Counted from the stretch's first letter, positions 17,233 through 25,621 are shown. The stretch: 57,697 nucleotides of DNA from Desulfobacterium sp. (GCA_016342325.1 JAEINR010000029.1:1-57697); one strand, 5' to 3'. A program made the numbers and translations. The notes: generated by a model from the letters alone, not told the origin.

Positions 17233-19295
17233 TACTTGTCATCCTCCTGGCTGCAGAAGTACTCAATGGTTTTCGTGGAACAGGTCCTGCAGTAGCCGAG
17301 TTTCTCCATCATGGTACTGATCATCCGGTCGTGGAGCTTCTGGTTCTCCTCATTGGTGCGGTTTGCAAGGGCACCCACCAGGCTTCCGGCACCTGCAATG
17401 TCGGATTTGAGCCTCACATCGGTGACCGCCTTGACAAGCTCCAGGTTGTCCATGAAATCGTAGTTGGGATCAAGGGTGATTTTCTGACCGTAGATCTTGC
17501 GGATGGAATTCCGGAACGAGGCCCGCTGCTCCTCGGTCTTGAGACCCAGGCGCTCCTCTACGTTCTTGATGTACCGCTCGTCGATCTTCATGGCCTTGAG
17601 TTCGCCGGTCTGGGGATCCTTGTACTTCCACATCATGTCCGGCCCCAGGTGTTCGGCATCCACCCCGATGATCATGTTGATGTAATTCATCACATCCTTT
17701 TTAATGGCCAGGGGTTCGTCCATGTAGGCATTGAACATCTCGGTCATGATCCGCTCCCGGTAGAGCCCCCGGGCGATCTTGAGATCGTCCATGAACTTGG
17801 TCCGGTCCGCAGGTTCCGTGACATAATCAAGCACCACCCGCTCAAGGGTGTTGAAAATATCAAGGGCGAACATGCAGTGGCCCTCGTTGGTCTCGCTGCT
17901 CTCGAGCAGCAGCTGAATGGAGCGGCCAAGGTTTCTCTGGCCCAGCCCCTTCTGACCGAACCGCTTGGTGATGTCCGTTCCCTGGTTAAGGGTATCGATG
18001 AGTTCGGCCAGGGTCTTGAGGCTTTTTTCGCCTGCCACCTCCCCTGCGGCGAGCTTCATGGTCTCCACCGGGGTCAGCTTTTCCGATTTCGGCAGCCGTG
18101 TCAGCACCACCCCCACGGAAGCGGCATAGTTGAGATTGGGGTCCTGGTGGAGCTTTTCGCTGTTGATGGTGGTCTTGACATCGCTGCCAATGGCGTATTT
18201 CGTGAGTCGTTCCTGAAGATTATAGTCGGTATTATGGGCCACATAACAGATGCGGCATCGGTCAACGATGGGCGCCTCCTCCCGTTCGGCCAGGAAGGAA
18301 TCGAATTCGGAGTTGTTGCTGGTTGCAACGATGAGGGAATCGATGGGCCACTTGTAGCCGTCTATCTCAATGGTTCTGTTCTGGATCACCCCCAGGTAGA
18401 CCTGGACAAGATCCTTCTTATTCTTGTAGATCTCATCGGAAAAATGGATCCCCCCGCCTGCCACCCTGGCAAGGGCCCCCCGTCTTAAATCAAACCGGTA
18501 GGGATTGTTGGTGTCGGTGATATGAAGCAACCGCTGGATCGACTCCTCGCCGAGAAGGTCCACGGCCGAACTTGTAATTTTGTCCTTGGCCGGATACTTA
18601 CCGGTGATGGTGCCAAGGCTCTCGGTCATGGGAACAGGAACGATATCAACAAACGAGAGCATGGTATCAATATCGTTGTCGGCATACTCCCGGATCTGGC
18701 TCCAGATATAGCCGGAGCAGGCGCCCAGGGGCCGATATTTCGCAAAGAGCGCATCCAGTTCTTTGTCTGATAATTCAAAGTTCCTGGCAAGGTAGTCCCG
18801 GGTTTCATCCTGGGTTTCGTGCAGGCCCAGGGCAAAAATCATGGGGTCCTCATAGGTCTGGGATTCGATGGTGGTGATCCGGCCATAGCCGTTCAACTCG
18901 TCCAGTTTCTTGTACCGAAAAGTATATTTCCTGTTCTCAGGCCTTGAGAGAAACGCACGATACTGATCGCAGAGATACTCCACAAAAAAGGTCTTTCCGT
19001 TACCAGGCTCCCCCACAAGAACAAAGGCCATCTCCCCGGAGGATCCCCCCTCGGACGCATCCCTGACAAACGAAACAAAGCTGTTGATTTCGTCGTACAT
19101 GCCGATGAGATGCTTTTTTCCCTTGCTGAAGATATCGAAATGGTAGGTGGTCTTGCCCTTGACGCTGACCTTTTCCACCCCCCCTTCAAGGATCATCCTT
19201 GAAACACCCTGGAATGCATCCTCAAAGGTTCGCTTGCCCTTTTTAACGGCATCGATATGGTATGCTAAAGATTTTTGATCTTTATTCTCACCCAT
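17232..19295 (-). CDS. prkA: PrkA-type serine kinase/AAA+ ATPase
   Basis: 687 residues, a normal PrkA length. The N-terminal AAA domain has Walker A GEPGNGKT at residues 95-102; the PrkA C-terminal domain follows. It is the orthologue of E. coli YeaG, linked to stationary-phase and nitrogen-starvation physiology. The C-terminus carries a cluster GYCRTCSTKTIEYFC, whose cysteines I do not recall from the E. coli protein and which may bind metal. The start at 19295 is chosen over a 190-codon upstream extension because GGGGGAGG lies just before it and the extension shows no family similarity. First gene of the four-gene operon. Confidence 0.95.
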   Translation of the reverse strand: MGENKDQKSLAYHIDAVKKGKRTFEDAFQGVSRMILEGGVEKVSVKGKTTYHFDIFSKGKKHLIGMYDEINSFVSFVRDASEGGSSGEMAFVLVGEPGNGKTFFVEYLCDQYRAFLSRPENRKYTFRYKKLDELNGYGRITTIESQTYEDPMIFALGLHETQDETRDYLARNFELSDKELDALFAKYRPLGACSGYIWSQIREYADNDIDTMLSFVDIVPVPMTESLGTITGKYPAKDKITSSAVDLLGEESIQRLLHITDTNNPYRFDLRRGALARVAGGGIHFSDEIYKNKKDLVQVYLGVIQNRTIEIDGYKWPIDSLIVATSNNSEFDSFLAEREEAPIVDRCRICYVAHNTDYNLQERLTKYAIGSDVKTTINSEKLHQDPNLNYAASVGVVLTRLPKSEKLTPVETMKLAAGEVAGEKSLKTLAELIDTLNQGTDITKRFGQKGLGQRNLGRSIQLLLESSETNEGHCMFALDIFNTLERVVLDYVTEPADRTKFMDDLKIARGLYRERIMTEMFNAYMDEPLAIKKDVMNYINMIIGVDAEHLGPDMMWKYKDPQTGELKAMKIDERYIKNVEERLGLKTEEQRASFRNSIRKIYGQKITLDPNYDFMDNLELVKAVTDVRLKSDIAGAGSLVGALANRTNEENQKLHDRMISTMMEKLGYCRTCSTKTIEYFCSQEDDK

Positions 19296-19311
19296 TGTTT
19301 CCTCCCCCACA

Positions 19312-19335
19312 GCAGCACGAAAGGGGGTGTGCTGC
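19312..19335 (-). promoter_or_regulatory. Hairpin in the prkA leader
   Basis: A perfect 7-bp stem (GCAGCAC/GTGCTGC) with a 10-nt loop lies just upstream of the prkA ribosome-binding site. It could modulate translation or protect the mRNA 5' end. The rest of the 286-bp gap to the divergent nitroreductase gene is AT-rich and should hold both promoters, but I could not place consensus boxes confidently. Confidence 0.45.
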
Positions 19336-19581
19336 CCGTCGTAGTTGAACTGCTCAATACTTAGGAAAAGACCTTTTTGAATCGATGATTCATAACTATG
19401 TGTGATAGTGTTATAAATATGATATATGTAGATGGTTAATTCGACTATACCAAGGGTATTTTTCAGTGTCAAACGATTCAATAATAAAAGTTCAACCTTG
19501 ATGACGGATATGGTATTGTGCCCAGAGAACCGGGAGCAAACAATTGAGGGGCTTGAACAACCAAAGGAGGCAGGCAACACC

Positions 19582-20487
19582 ATGGACAAACGCCGGGTCA
19601 CGACAACCATTAACGAAAAGCGATGCACGGGATGCGGTGCCTGTATCAGGGTCTGCCCCTCAGGAACCATCTCCATGGAAGGGGAACGATGCGAAATCAC
19701 GGGAACGGAATCCCTCTCCTGCGGCCACTGCATGGCCGTCTGCCCGGAATCCGCCGTCACAGTAAAGGCCATTGCCCCGGACTCCCTTGATTTCAACACC
19801 TTTGCCCTGGACACCACCTGGCTTGCCCATGGAGCGTTCAGCACGCCGGATCTTGCACGACTCATGGCATCCAGGCGCTCCTGCAGGAATTACAAAGACA
19901 CCGAGGTGCCGGAGGATCTGCTCCAAGACCTGGTAAAGCTTGGCACCCTGGCTCCGTCCGGAACCAATTCCCAGGCATGGACCTTCACCATCCTGCCCAC
20001 CCGGGAAAAGGTGCTCTCCCTTGGCAGGGCCATTACCGGCTTTTTCAAGAGACTCAACCGCATGGCGGAAAAATCTTGGCTGCGCACGCTTCTGGCCCTT
20101 GTGGGAAAAACCGACCTCAAACACTACCATGAAGATTACTATGATACGATACAAGAGGCCATCCGGGAGTTTGAAGCCTCGAACACGGATTCTCTCTTCC
20201 ACGGGGCAACTGCGGTGATCGTGGTCGGCGCAACCCCCGATGCAAGCTGTCCCAGGGAGGATGCATTGCTTGCCACGGGCAACATGCTGCTGGCGGCCCA
20301 TGCAATGGGGCTTGGCACCTGCCTCATCGGTTTTGCCCAAAAGGCCATGGAGAAGGACCGGTCCATCCCCCGCACCTTTGGTATCCCGGACAACGAGGAG
20401 ATCCATGCCGTCCTGGCCCTGGGATACCCCAATGAGAAATACCAACGGGCCACGGGAAGAAAACCGACCATAACCAGGTTCACATGA
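19582..20487 (+). CDS. Ferredoxin-domain nitroreductase family protein
   Basis: 301 residues. The N-terminus carries two 4Fe-4S motifs, CTGCGACIRVCPSG and CGHCMAVCPES (residues about 13-60). An FMN-binding nitroreductase domain follows, beginning RRSCRNYKDTEVPEDLL with APSGTNSQAWTF. Such fusions take electrons through the clusters to flavin and reduce an unknown substrate, typically in anaerobes. The start is ATG at 19582 with AAAGGAGG 11 nt upstream; the longer frame upstream is unlikely. It is divergent from the prkA operon. Confidence 0.93.
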   Translation: MDKRRVTTTINEKRCTGCGACIRVCPSGTISMEGERCEITGTESLSCGHCMAVCPESAVTVKAIAPDSLDFNTFALDTTWLAHGAFSTPDLARLMASRRSCRNYKDTEVPEDLLQDLVKLGTLAPSGTNSQAWTFTILPTREKVLSLGRAITGFFKRLNRMAEKSWLRTLLALVGKTDLKHYHEDYYDTIQEAIREFEASNTDSLFHGATAVIVVGATPDASCPREDALLATGNMLLAAHAMGLGTCLIGFAQKAMEKDRSIPRTFGIPDNEEIHAVLALGYPNEKYQRATGRKPTITRFT

Positions 20488-20580
20488 GCAAAACAACAAT
20501 GAAAACAAAAATCGTGTTAAATTTATTTAACATCCCTGCCGATGGCAGTTTTAATACTCAACCAATGACTAGAGGTAAAA

Positions 20581-21822
20581 ATGCCCTTGAATGATTTTCT
20601 CACCGCTTCGGAACTTGCCAGGGAAATGGGGACCGGCGAGTCCACCGTTAGATTTTGGCTCAACCGCTTCAGCAAATGGCTCCCCCATGTCGTTGACCAG
20701 GGACAAAATGCATACACCCGGGAGTCATTGGCCACCCTTTTTGTGATTGCAGAAAAGATCGATTCCGGCATGCTGCCCACGGAGATCGAAACCCATCTTG
20801 ACGACAGGTCCTTTAACGCCCAAAAAGAGGCTGAAAGTCTCAAGAAAGAGGCGGACAGCGTTGGGAAACGAAGTCTTGACCTGGTTGAATCCCTCCTTGG
20901 CACCATGACAACCCTCCAGGAAAGGATGGCAACGGCCCAGGAAAGGAGAACAACGGCGGAAGAGAAAAAAGCCATGGCCATGGAGCGAAGAGCCGAGGCG
21001 GAAGAGAAAAAAGCCTTGGCCATGAACGCCATTGCAACGGCTCTCAAGGGGATGAATCAGGGCATGTTGCCGGGCTCGGCCGGCCATGTCATGGTTGATG
21101 CGACCCACGCCATTGCCATGGACACGCTTTCAGCCCTTGAGCCAGGCCCGAACATGGGAGAACTTGTCAAGGATACGGACGATCTTTCACAGCTTGTGGC
21201 GGATGATTCCCTGGATGACCTGTCTCAACTGGTGGCAGAAGAGAAAGCGCCCCTGGATGACCTGTCGTTGCTGGTAACAGAAGAGAAAGCGCCCCTGGAC
21301 GACTTGTCGCTACTGGTAACAGAAGAGAAAGCGCCCCTGGATGACCTGTCGCTACTGGTGGCGGAAGAGAAGGCGCCCCTGGATGACCTGTCGTTACTGG
21401 TGGCAGAAGAGAAAGCGCCCCTGGACGACCTGTCGCTACTGGTGGCGGAAGAGAAGGCGCCCCTGGATGACCTGTCGTTACTGGTGACAGAAGAGAAAGC
21501 CCCCCGGGATGACCTGTCCCTGCTTCTGGATAATTCTCCGGACAAGGAAAAGGGTGGGGATCGAATCGCCTTGGACGATCTCGGCCTGCTGGTAACGGAC
21601 GAACAAAATATCAGGCCCACCGTCACCCCGGAAGAAAACTTTGAACAGTACAAATCCGAAATCATCAACATCATCATCCGGCTAAAAACCGAGGGCCTGA
21701 CCGTGGAGGAGACCACCAAGAAATTCAACAGCGAAGGAGTTCTAAACCTTAAGGGTAAACCCCAATGGAACAGTAAAGCCATCGCCCAGATCTACAAGTT
21801 CATCGAGGCTGTGAAAAAATAA
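20581..21822 (+). CDS. MerR-like HTH protein with coiled coil and 14-residue tandem repeats
   Basis: 413 residues in four parts. (1) A MerR-like DNA-binding helix-turn-helix (LTASELAREMGTGESTVRFW, residues about 7-75). (2) A charged coiled coil (about 80-150). (3) A tandem array of the 14-residue unit P-L-D-D-L-S-L-L-V-(T/A)-E-E-K-A (about 200-320). (4) A C-terminal segment (LKTEGLTVEETTKKFNSEGV...GKPQWNSKAI) resembling the DNA-binding part of serine-recombinase-like proteins. Together they suggest a DNA-binding architectural or regulatory protein; no family was recognised. It follows the nitroreductase gene by 93 bp. Repeat number may vary between strains. Confidence 0.85.
   Translation: MPLNDFLTASELAREMGTGESTVRFWLNRFSKWLPHVVDQGQNAYTRESLATLFVIAEKIDSGMLPTEIETHLDDRSFNAQKEAESLKKEADSVGKRSLDLVESLLGTMTTLQERMATAQERRTTAEEKKAMAMERRAEAEEKKALAMNAIATALKGMNQGMLPGSAGHVMVDATHAIAMDTLSALEPGPNMGELVKDTDDLSQLVADDSLDDLSQLVAEEKAPLDDLSLLVTEEKAPLDDLSLLVTEEKAPLDDLSLLVAEEKAPLDDLSLLVAEEKAPLDDLSLLVAEEKAPLDDLSLLVTEEKAPRDDLSLLLDNSPDKEKGGDRIALDDLGLLVTDEQNIRPTVTPEENFEQYKSEIINIIIRLKTEGLTVEETTKKFNSEGVLNLKGKPQWNSKAIAQIYKFIEAVKK
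21208..21543 (+). repeat. 42-bp tandem repeat array inside a coding sequence
   Basis: Eight head-to-tail 42-bp units begin at 21208, 21250, 21292, 21334, 21376, 21418, 21460 and 21502. The first and last are diverged; the inner six are nearly identical. The unit length keeps the reading frame, so copy number can change without breaking the protein. Related single DDL motifs flank the array (around 21180 and 21575). Confidence 0.95.
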
Positions 21823-21833
21823 GTTGAGCCCAA

Positions 21834-21854
21834 GCCAAGGGTTTCCCCCTTGGC
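21834..21854. terminator. Hairpin between convergent genes
   Basis: A perfect 8-bp stem GCCAAGGG/CCCTTGGC with a 5-nt loop lies 12 bp after one gene's stop and 22 bp before the convergent gene's stop. There is no strong T-run on either strand, so it is a probable but weak bidirectional terminator. Confidence 0.5.
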
Positions 21855-21875
21855 CATGCGCTCCGCATCAAGTCC

Positions 21876-22814
21876 CTATTTTGCCCCGGCCACCTTGGCA
21901 AACCGTGTATCAACGAATTTTTCGAGATCGATGAGACTGGTCATGATTTTCATCTGGTCCATCATATATTTCTGGATGATATCCAGGTCTTCTAGAACCG
22001 GAAAGAGCTCGTGGGTGCCAATCCGATCCGCAGGCTCGGTAAGCACCTTGTGAATCACCGCCTTGTCCTGGGAGAGGAACTGGGCACCGATGGCCGCGGC
22101 AGGATCCGGCTGTGCATCGATGGCAAGCCCGGATTTAACGAAACTGGTTGTCAATTCCTGAACAGCCTCGGGATGCTTTTCAATGATCTCGTCCCGCATG
22201 ACAAATACGCAGCAGGGATGGGCCGGCCAAAGATCCTTTGACAGATAGAATTCCTCTCCAAGGCCCGATGCGATCACCTGGGAACCGATGGGCTCTGCAA
22301 CAATAAACCCGCCGATCTCTCCTTCCTCATCATACTCGAGGGCCTCGGGCATCTGGAAGGGAGCCACCACTTCCAGGGTCACATCAATGTTCTTCTCAAC
22401 GGCCCTGCCCGGCTTTAACCCTTTTTCCGAAAGAAGCTTGTGGAACAGCATATTGTGGACAGAGAGCTGGTAGGGAATCAACACGGTCTTGCCGGCAAAA
22501 TCTTCTATCTTCTGGATGTTTGCCCGCTTGTTCTTGACCAGAATACTTCCGGAACGGTGTGCCAGCAGCAAAAGCTTCAGGTCCACACCGGACTTGAAGA
22601 GATCCATGGCTGTGGGTGCAAGAATGAGGGCACCATCGAGGGCCTTTGTAGCCAAGGCATCTGCAACCTCGTTCCAGCCGTTTTTGAGAACCGCCTGGAT
22701 GTCGCAATGCTCAAATTTTTCCATACCCTTTTTCAGCTTGAGATCCGTGACCCCGAGAATCAGGTGATCCGTTATTTTCAAATGCCCAATCTTTAAAATT
22801 GGTTTGTCCGCCAT
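21876..22814 (-). CDS. NrtA/NMT1-like substrate-binding-fold protein without signal peptide
   Basis: 312 residues. The sequence LKIGHLKITDHLILG, the internal ALATKALDGALILAP and the later EHPEAV-type segment fit the nitrate/taurine/NMT1 (THI5) binding-protein fold. It starts MADKPILK with no hydrophobic leader, and ATG at 22814 is fixed by GGAGGTGG upstream, so the protein should stay in the cytoplasm. No permease or ATPase gene is nearby. It lies 153 bp downstream of the dehydratase-type genes on the same strand. Roles as a cytosolic ligand carrier or sensor, or as an enzyme using this fold as MqnA does, are possible. Confidence 0.8.
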   Translation of the reverse strand: MADKPILKIGHLKITDHLILGVTDLKLKKGMEKFEHCDIQAVLKNGWNEVADALATKALDGALILAPTAMDLFKSGVDLKLLLLAHRSGSILVKNKRANIQKIEDFAGKTVLIPYQLSVHNMLFHKLLSEKGLKPGRAVEKNIDVTLEVVAPFQMPEALEYDEEGEIGGFIVAEPIGSQVIASGLGEEFYLSKDLWPAHPCCVFVMRDEIIEKHPEAVQELTTSFVKSGLAIDAQPDPAAAIGAQFLSQDKAVIHKVLTEPADRIGTHELFPVLEDLDIIQKYMMDQMKIMTSLIDLEKFVDTRFAKVAGAK

Positions 22815-22967
22815 TATTTCCACCTCCAGGTTTTGATCCGAGCCGCATAAAAGAAACGTCACTTGTATTATAAACAGTAATATTATTTGCCACTATAAGG
22901 GAATTTTCTTTGTTGTGTCAACAAGAATCTCCTTGCCAGGCAAGGTTCTCACGACTGAAACCGCTGG

Positions 22968-24212
22968 TCAAAGGCTGGCCCTGACAAGCTCCATAAAGGC
23001 TTCGATCCGTGTTTGAATCTGGCTTTCGGAAAAATTTCTGGAATCACACATGTCGGCCTCCATGACCAGGACCGGTATCCCGGCCCTTTCCTGGACAATC
23101 CGCTGGATATCATACTGGCCCAGGGAGTAGGGCTTGCAGCTCCGGTTGGAGTGCATCACAAGGCCGTCAGCCTTGTAGCGCGCCACCATGGTGAGGACCT
23201 CCTCGGCCATGGCATCCACCCCGGTGTTCAAATAGATCCTCGAATACCCCTCCACCATGGAATTAAAAAAATCGTTTTCATCCAAATATCGCAGGGAACT
23301 GCACCAGGCAGAGGTGTAGGTGTCAGCCACGAGACAGGCGTTATGGCCGGCAAAGGTATCGGAAAGCCACTTGGTGCGGTACCACACCGGCAGGTTGTCC
23401 CACATAAGGCGGATCTCCTCCCTGGGAACGGCGGAGATGGATAGACTCACCCGCTCGTTCATCTCATCCAGCAACGCCTGGTAGTAATCCACAGCGATCT
23501 GGGTTCCCCGGAGTGTAACGATGAGGGCCAGGTGAAAAAAGGCGTCAAAGGCACTCATGGGAGCAGGGCTGTTCATGGTGGTATCAAGGACTGCCTGCCA
23601 CAGTTTCTGCCCCTTGAGGGAAAGCCTGCCCACCTCCTCCATGCGGTCAAAATCAAAGGGTTTGCCGCAATGGGCTTCCAGGAATTTCAGGTAATTTTTA
23701 AACTGGTCCGCCACGTAGCGATGCTGGGCCTTGGAATAGTCGGTGTGGGTGATGGGGGTATCAAGGATGAAGAGGGGCACATTGAAATACCGGGCCTGGA
23801 CTTCATACCACTTGAGAACCGTTCCACAGATGTTGTTACAGCACACCAGCATATCGGGCCTGGGTAGCCCTCCGATGGGCCCGCCGTTTATGGTGGCGCA
23901 GGCGATATCCGCCCGTGCATAGGAGCAAAGATCCCTGGAATACCCCATATCCTCGGCCTTTGCACACAAATCGTCCCCCATCTTGGTGGCACCGATCATG
24001 GCACCGTGGTTCTCCGGATAGACCGGGATCACATCCATGGCGATCAAGGGTTCAACCGGCCCTCCGCTGGTGATCCAGGCGACCTTCTTGCCGTTCTCCT
24101 TCGCTGTTTTGGCATCAATATAATAGGTAGTCATGATATCTTTCATGGTCTTGACACACCGTATCTTTGTCCGTTCTTTCTCCCCGTCCCTTGCGTTCTC
24201 CTTTGTGCTCAT
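22968..24212 (-). CDS. 2-Hydroxyacyl-CoA dehydratase / benzoyl-CoA reductase family subunit (BcrB/HgdA-like)
   Basis: 414 residues. Hallmarks are CCNNICGTVLKWYE (cluster-binding Cys and a conserved Lys-Trp-Tyr-Glu) and MHSNRSCKPYSLGQYD. The family forms 4Fe-4S heterodimers that dehydrate 2-hydroxyacyl-CoA or reduce aromatic acyl-CoA, after low-potential activation by an ATP-dependent activator. The partner subunit is encoded just upstream (24316-25434). No activator gene (HgdC/BcrAD type) is present in the window, so it must lie elsewhere. The start at 24212 has GGGAG upstream; an 80-codon upstream extension is rejected. The exact substrate is unknown. Confidence 0.9.
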   Translation of the reverse strand: MSTKENARDGEKERTKIRCVKTMKDIMTTYYIDAKTAKENGKKVAWITSGGPVEPLIAMDVIPVYPENHGAMIGATKMGDDLCAKAEDMGYSRDLCSYARADIACATINGGPIGGLPRPDMLVCCNNICGTVLKWYEVQARYFNVPLFILDTPITHTDYSKAQHRYVADQFKNYLKFLEAHCGKPFDFDRMEEVGRLSLKGQKLWQAVLDTTMNSPAPMSAFDAFFHLALIVTLRGTQIAVDYYQALLDEMNERVSLSISAVPREEIRLMWDNLPVWYRTKWLSDTFAGHNACLVADTYTSAWCSSLRYLDENDFFNSMVEGYSRIYLNTGVDAMAEEVLTMVARYKADGLVMHSNRSCKPYSLGQYDIQRIVQERAGIPVLVMEADMCDSRNFSESQIQTRIEAFMELVRASL

Positions 24213-24244
24213 CTGATCTCCCTGTCCGTGATTTTTTCCTAGCG

Positions 24245-24300
24245 TTACAGCATTTTGATGAATGCCCGACACCGTGCCCCGATCAACCCGCTCAAATTGT
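24245..24300 (-). repeat. Decayed duplicate of the preceding gene's 3' end
   Basis: 24245-24280 is 30/36 identical to 24316-24351, the end of the next gene upstream including its TAA. On the minus strand it encodes GARCRAFIKML-stop against ETRCQAFIEML-stop. Weaker similarity (QFE codons) continues to about 24300 after a short insertion. It is either a remnant of a deleted paralogous subunit gene or a local duplication. Confidence 0.8.
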
Positions 24301-24315
24301 GAGCGCAACCTTGTT

Positions 24316-25434
24316 TTACAGCATCTCGATGAATGCCTGGCACCGTGTCTCAAACTGGCCGTCGGCTGCCAGGGAATCCTCCAACTCATAGAGCATGCTG
24401 GGCACCTGGTTCTCGTCGAGCATCTCTTTGATGTACGGGTAATCAAACCCAAAGGGATCGCAAAATTTGAGGCAGAAAAACATCACCCCGTCGGCCCGGC
24501 TCTCCTTGGCCATCCGGACCAGGGCCTCCCCCCTGGCCCGAATGCCCGAATGTTTTGCCGGACAGACGATCCGGCTCTGGTAGCGGTGGGCAATGGCCCG
24601 AAAAAGATCGCTGTCCGGCTCGATAAGTCCCTGGAAGAACCGTGACCCGGTACAAAGGTCGTCCATGACCACACGGCTTCCGGTCTGTTCGATCACATCA
24701 AAGAGATCGGGCATGTTGCAGAGCCCGCCTGCAACAAGAATACGCTTACCGTGGAATTGGGACGTCGGGTATTCAGCCTCCAGGGCATCGGCAAGGGGGG
24801 TGACCAGGGAGAGGAATTCGTTTCTGTCCATCACCATGCCGGCCCTGACCATGGCATGGAGGTCGGTGCCGGAAATGGCCTCGGGAACCTTGTTTCGTAA
24901 GGCATGGATCCGCATCACCGCACTACGGATCTGATTGCAGGTCAAGACGGCCGCCCCAAGGTCCTCCCGGCTGATCCCGGTTCCAAGTTTTTCTCCGAGA
25001 TCCTGGGCAAAGGTCTCCATAATGGCGGTCATGTAGTCAAGGGAGGCCTGGGTTGTGAGGTCTGCCGGAAGCACCAGGTCCATGTGAAACCCGGTTTTCA
25101 CGTTCATCCGCCAGATATCGGAAAGCCGCTGGATGGAATCGCAGGTATGGGGAAAGACGACGCCGTCAATATAATCGAGGCGGCCGGCCAGGGCCTCCTC
25201 CAGGGCACCCCGGACCAGGGTGCAGGAGTAGGATTGCAAATGGGCGTCGGCCAGAATGATGGGACTTTCCGTACCAAGAATCCTGAACCCAAGAACATTG
25301 GCAGCAAGCAGAATCTCCTCGGGCGCATAACTGCACAGGGTGGCGACCACCCTGCCCCGGGTCCGTTCTTTCCACTGCCTGGCGTAGCCCGCCGCATCTG
25401 CTGCAACCTCATGAAATCGTGTGAATTGTTCCAT
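24316..25434 (-). CDS. 2-Hydroxyacyl-CoA dehydratase / benzoyl-CoA reductase family subunit (BcrC/HgdB-like)
   Basis: 372 residues. Conserved points are VVFPHTCDSIQRLSDIWR and FFCLKFCDPFGFDYPYIK, with the cysteines expected to ligate a 4Fe-4S cluster. It pairs with the product of 22968-24212. First gene of the operon: a strong promoter with an overlapping palindrome lies upstream (25520-25550), and a TetR gene is divergent. Nearby crotonase and SDR genes support a CoA-thioester pathway. True benzoyl-CoA reduction is less likely because obligate sulfate reducers are known to use the class II (Bam) enzyme. Confidence 0.9.
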   Translation of the reverse strand: MEQFTRFHEVAADAAGYARQWKERTRGRVVATLCSYAPEEILLAANVLGFRILGTESPIILADAHLQSYSCTLVRGALEEALAGRLDYIDGVVFPHTCDSIQRLSDIWRMNVKTGFHMDLVLPADLTTQASLDYMTAIMETFAQDLGEKLGTGISREDLGAAVLTCNQIRSAVMRIHALRNKVPEAISGTDLHAMVRAGMVMDRNEFLSLVTPLADALEAEYPTSQFHGKRILVAGGLCNMPDLFDVIEQTGSRVVMDDLCTGSRFFQGLIEPDSDLFRAIAHRYQSRIVCPAKHSGIRARGEALVRMAKESRADGVMFFCLKFCDPFGFDYPYIKEMLDENQVPSMLYELEDSLAADGQFETRCQAFIEML

Positions 25435-25519
25435 TATTTTCCTCGTGAGAACCTAGGTTTGTATCTATCTGAAGAACCGCACTTATCGCGACTCTTAGAC
25501 TCAACAGTGTTTATCGGTT

Positions 25520-25548
25520 CTTATATTGAACGCCGGTCGACATGTCAA
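25520..25548 (-). promoter_or_regulatory. Sigma-70 promoter of the dehydratase operon
   Basis: On the minus strand TTGACA (25548-25543) is separated by exactly 17 nt from TATAAG (25525-25520). The -35 is a perfect match and the -10 matches 5 of 6. Transcription would start near 25512, about 80 nt before the ATG at 25434. Confidence 0.75.
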
Positions 25549-25550
25549 CC
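25535..25550. promoter_or_regulatory. Palindromic candidate TetR operator
   Basis: GGTCGACATGTCAACC is a 16-bp palindrome with 14 of 16 positions symmetric. It covers the -35 box of the dehydratase promoter and lies 72 bp upstream of the divergent TetR gene. Its size and placement suit a TetR-family repressor; the assignment is inferred. Confidence 0.65.
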
Positions 25551-25621
25551 ATTACTTGAATTTGCGATGGTTTAATGGTATTCGTGATCCAAACACCAAC
25601 CATGGAGACAACCAGTTTAAC

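Noticed and set aside
17331-18488. Long plus-strand frame opposite prkA (385 codons)
   Set aside because: Antisense shadow of prkA; composition follows the prkA codon pattern and no family is recognisable.
19296-19865. 190-codon N-terminal extension of PrkA
   Set aside because: The frame is open but the sequence is unlike PrkA, lies antisense to the nitroreductase gene, and GGGGGAGG marks the ATG at 19295.
21208-21543. CRISPR array
   Set aside because: Units are contiguous with no spacers and encode a 14-residue repeat in frame.
22968-25434. Dedicated class I benzoyl-CoA reductase
   Set aside because: Only two subunits are present, with no BcrA/BcrD-type ATPase, and obligate anaerobes normally use the class II enzyme; only family-level assignment is safe.
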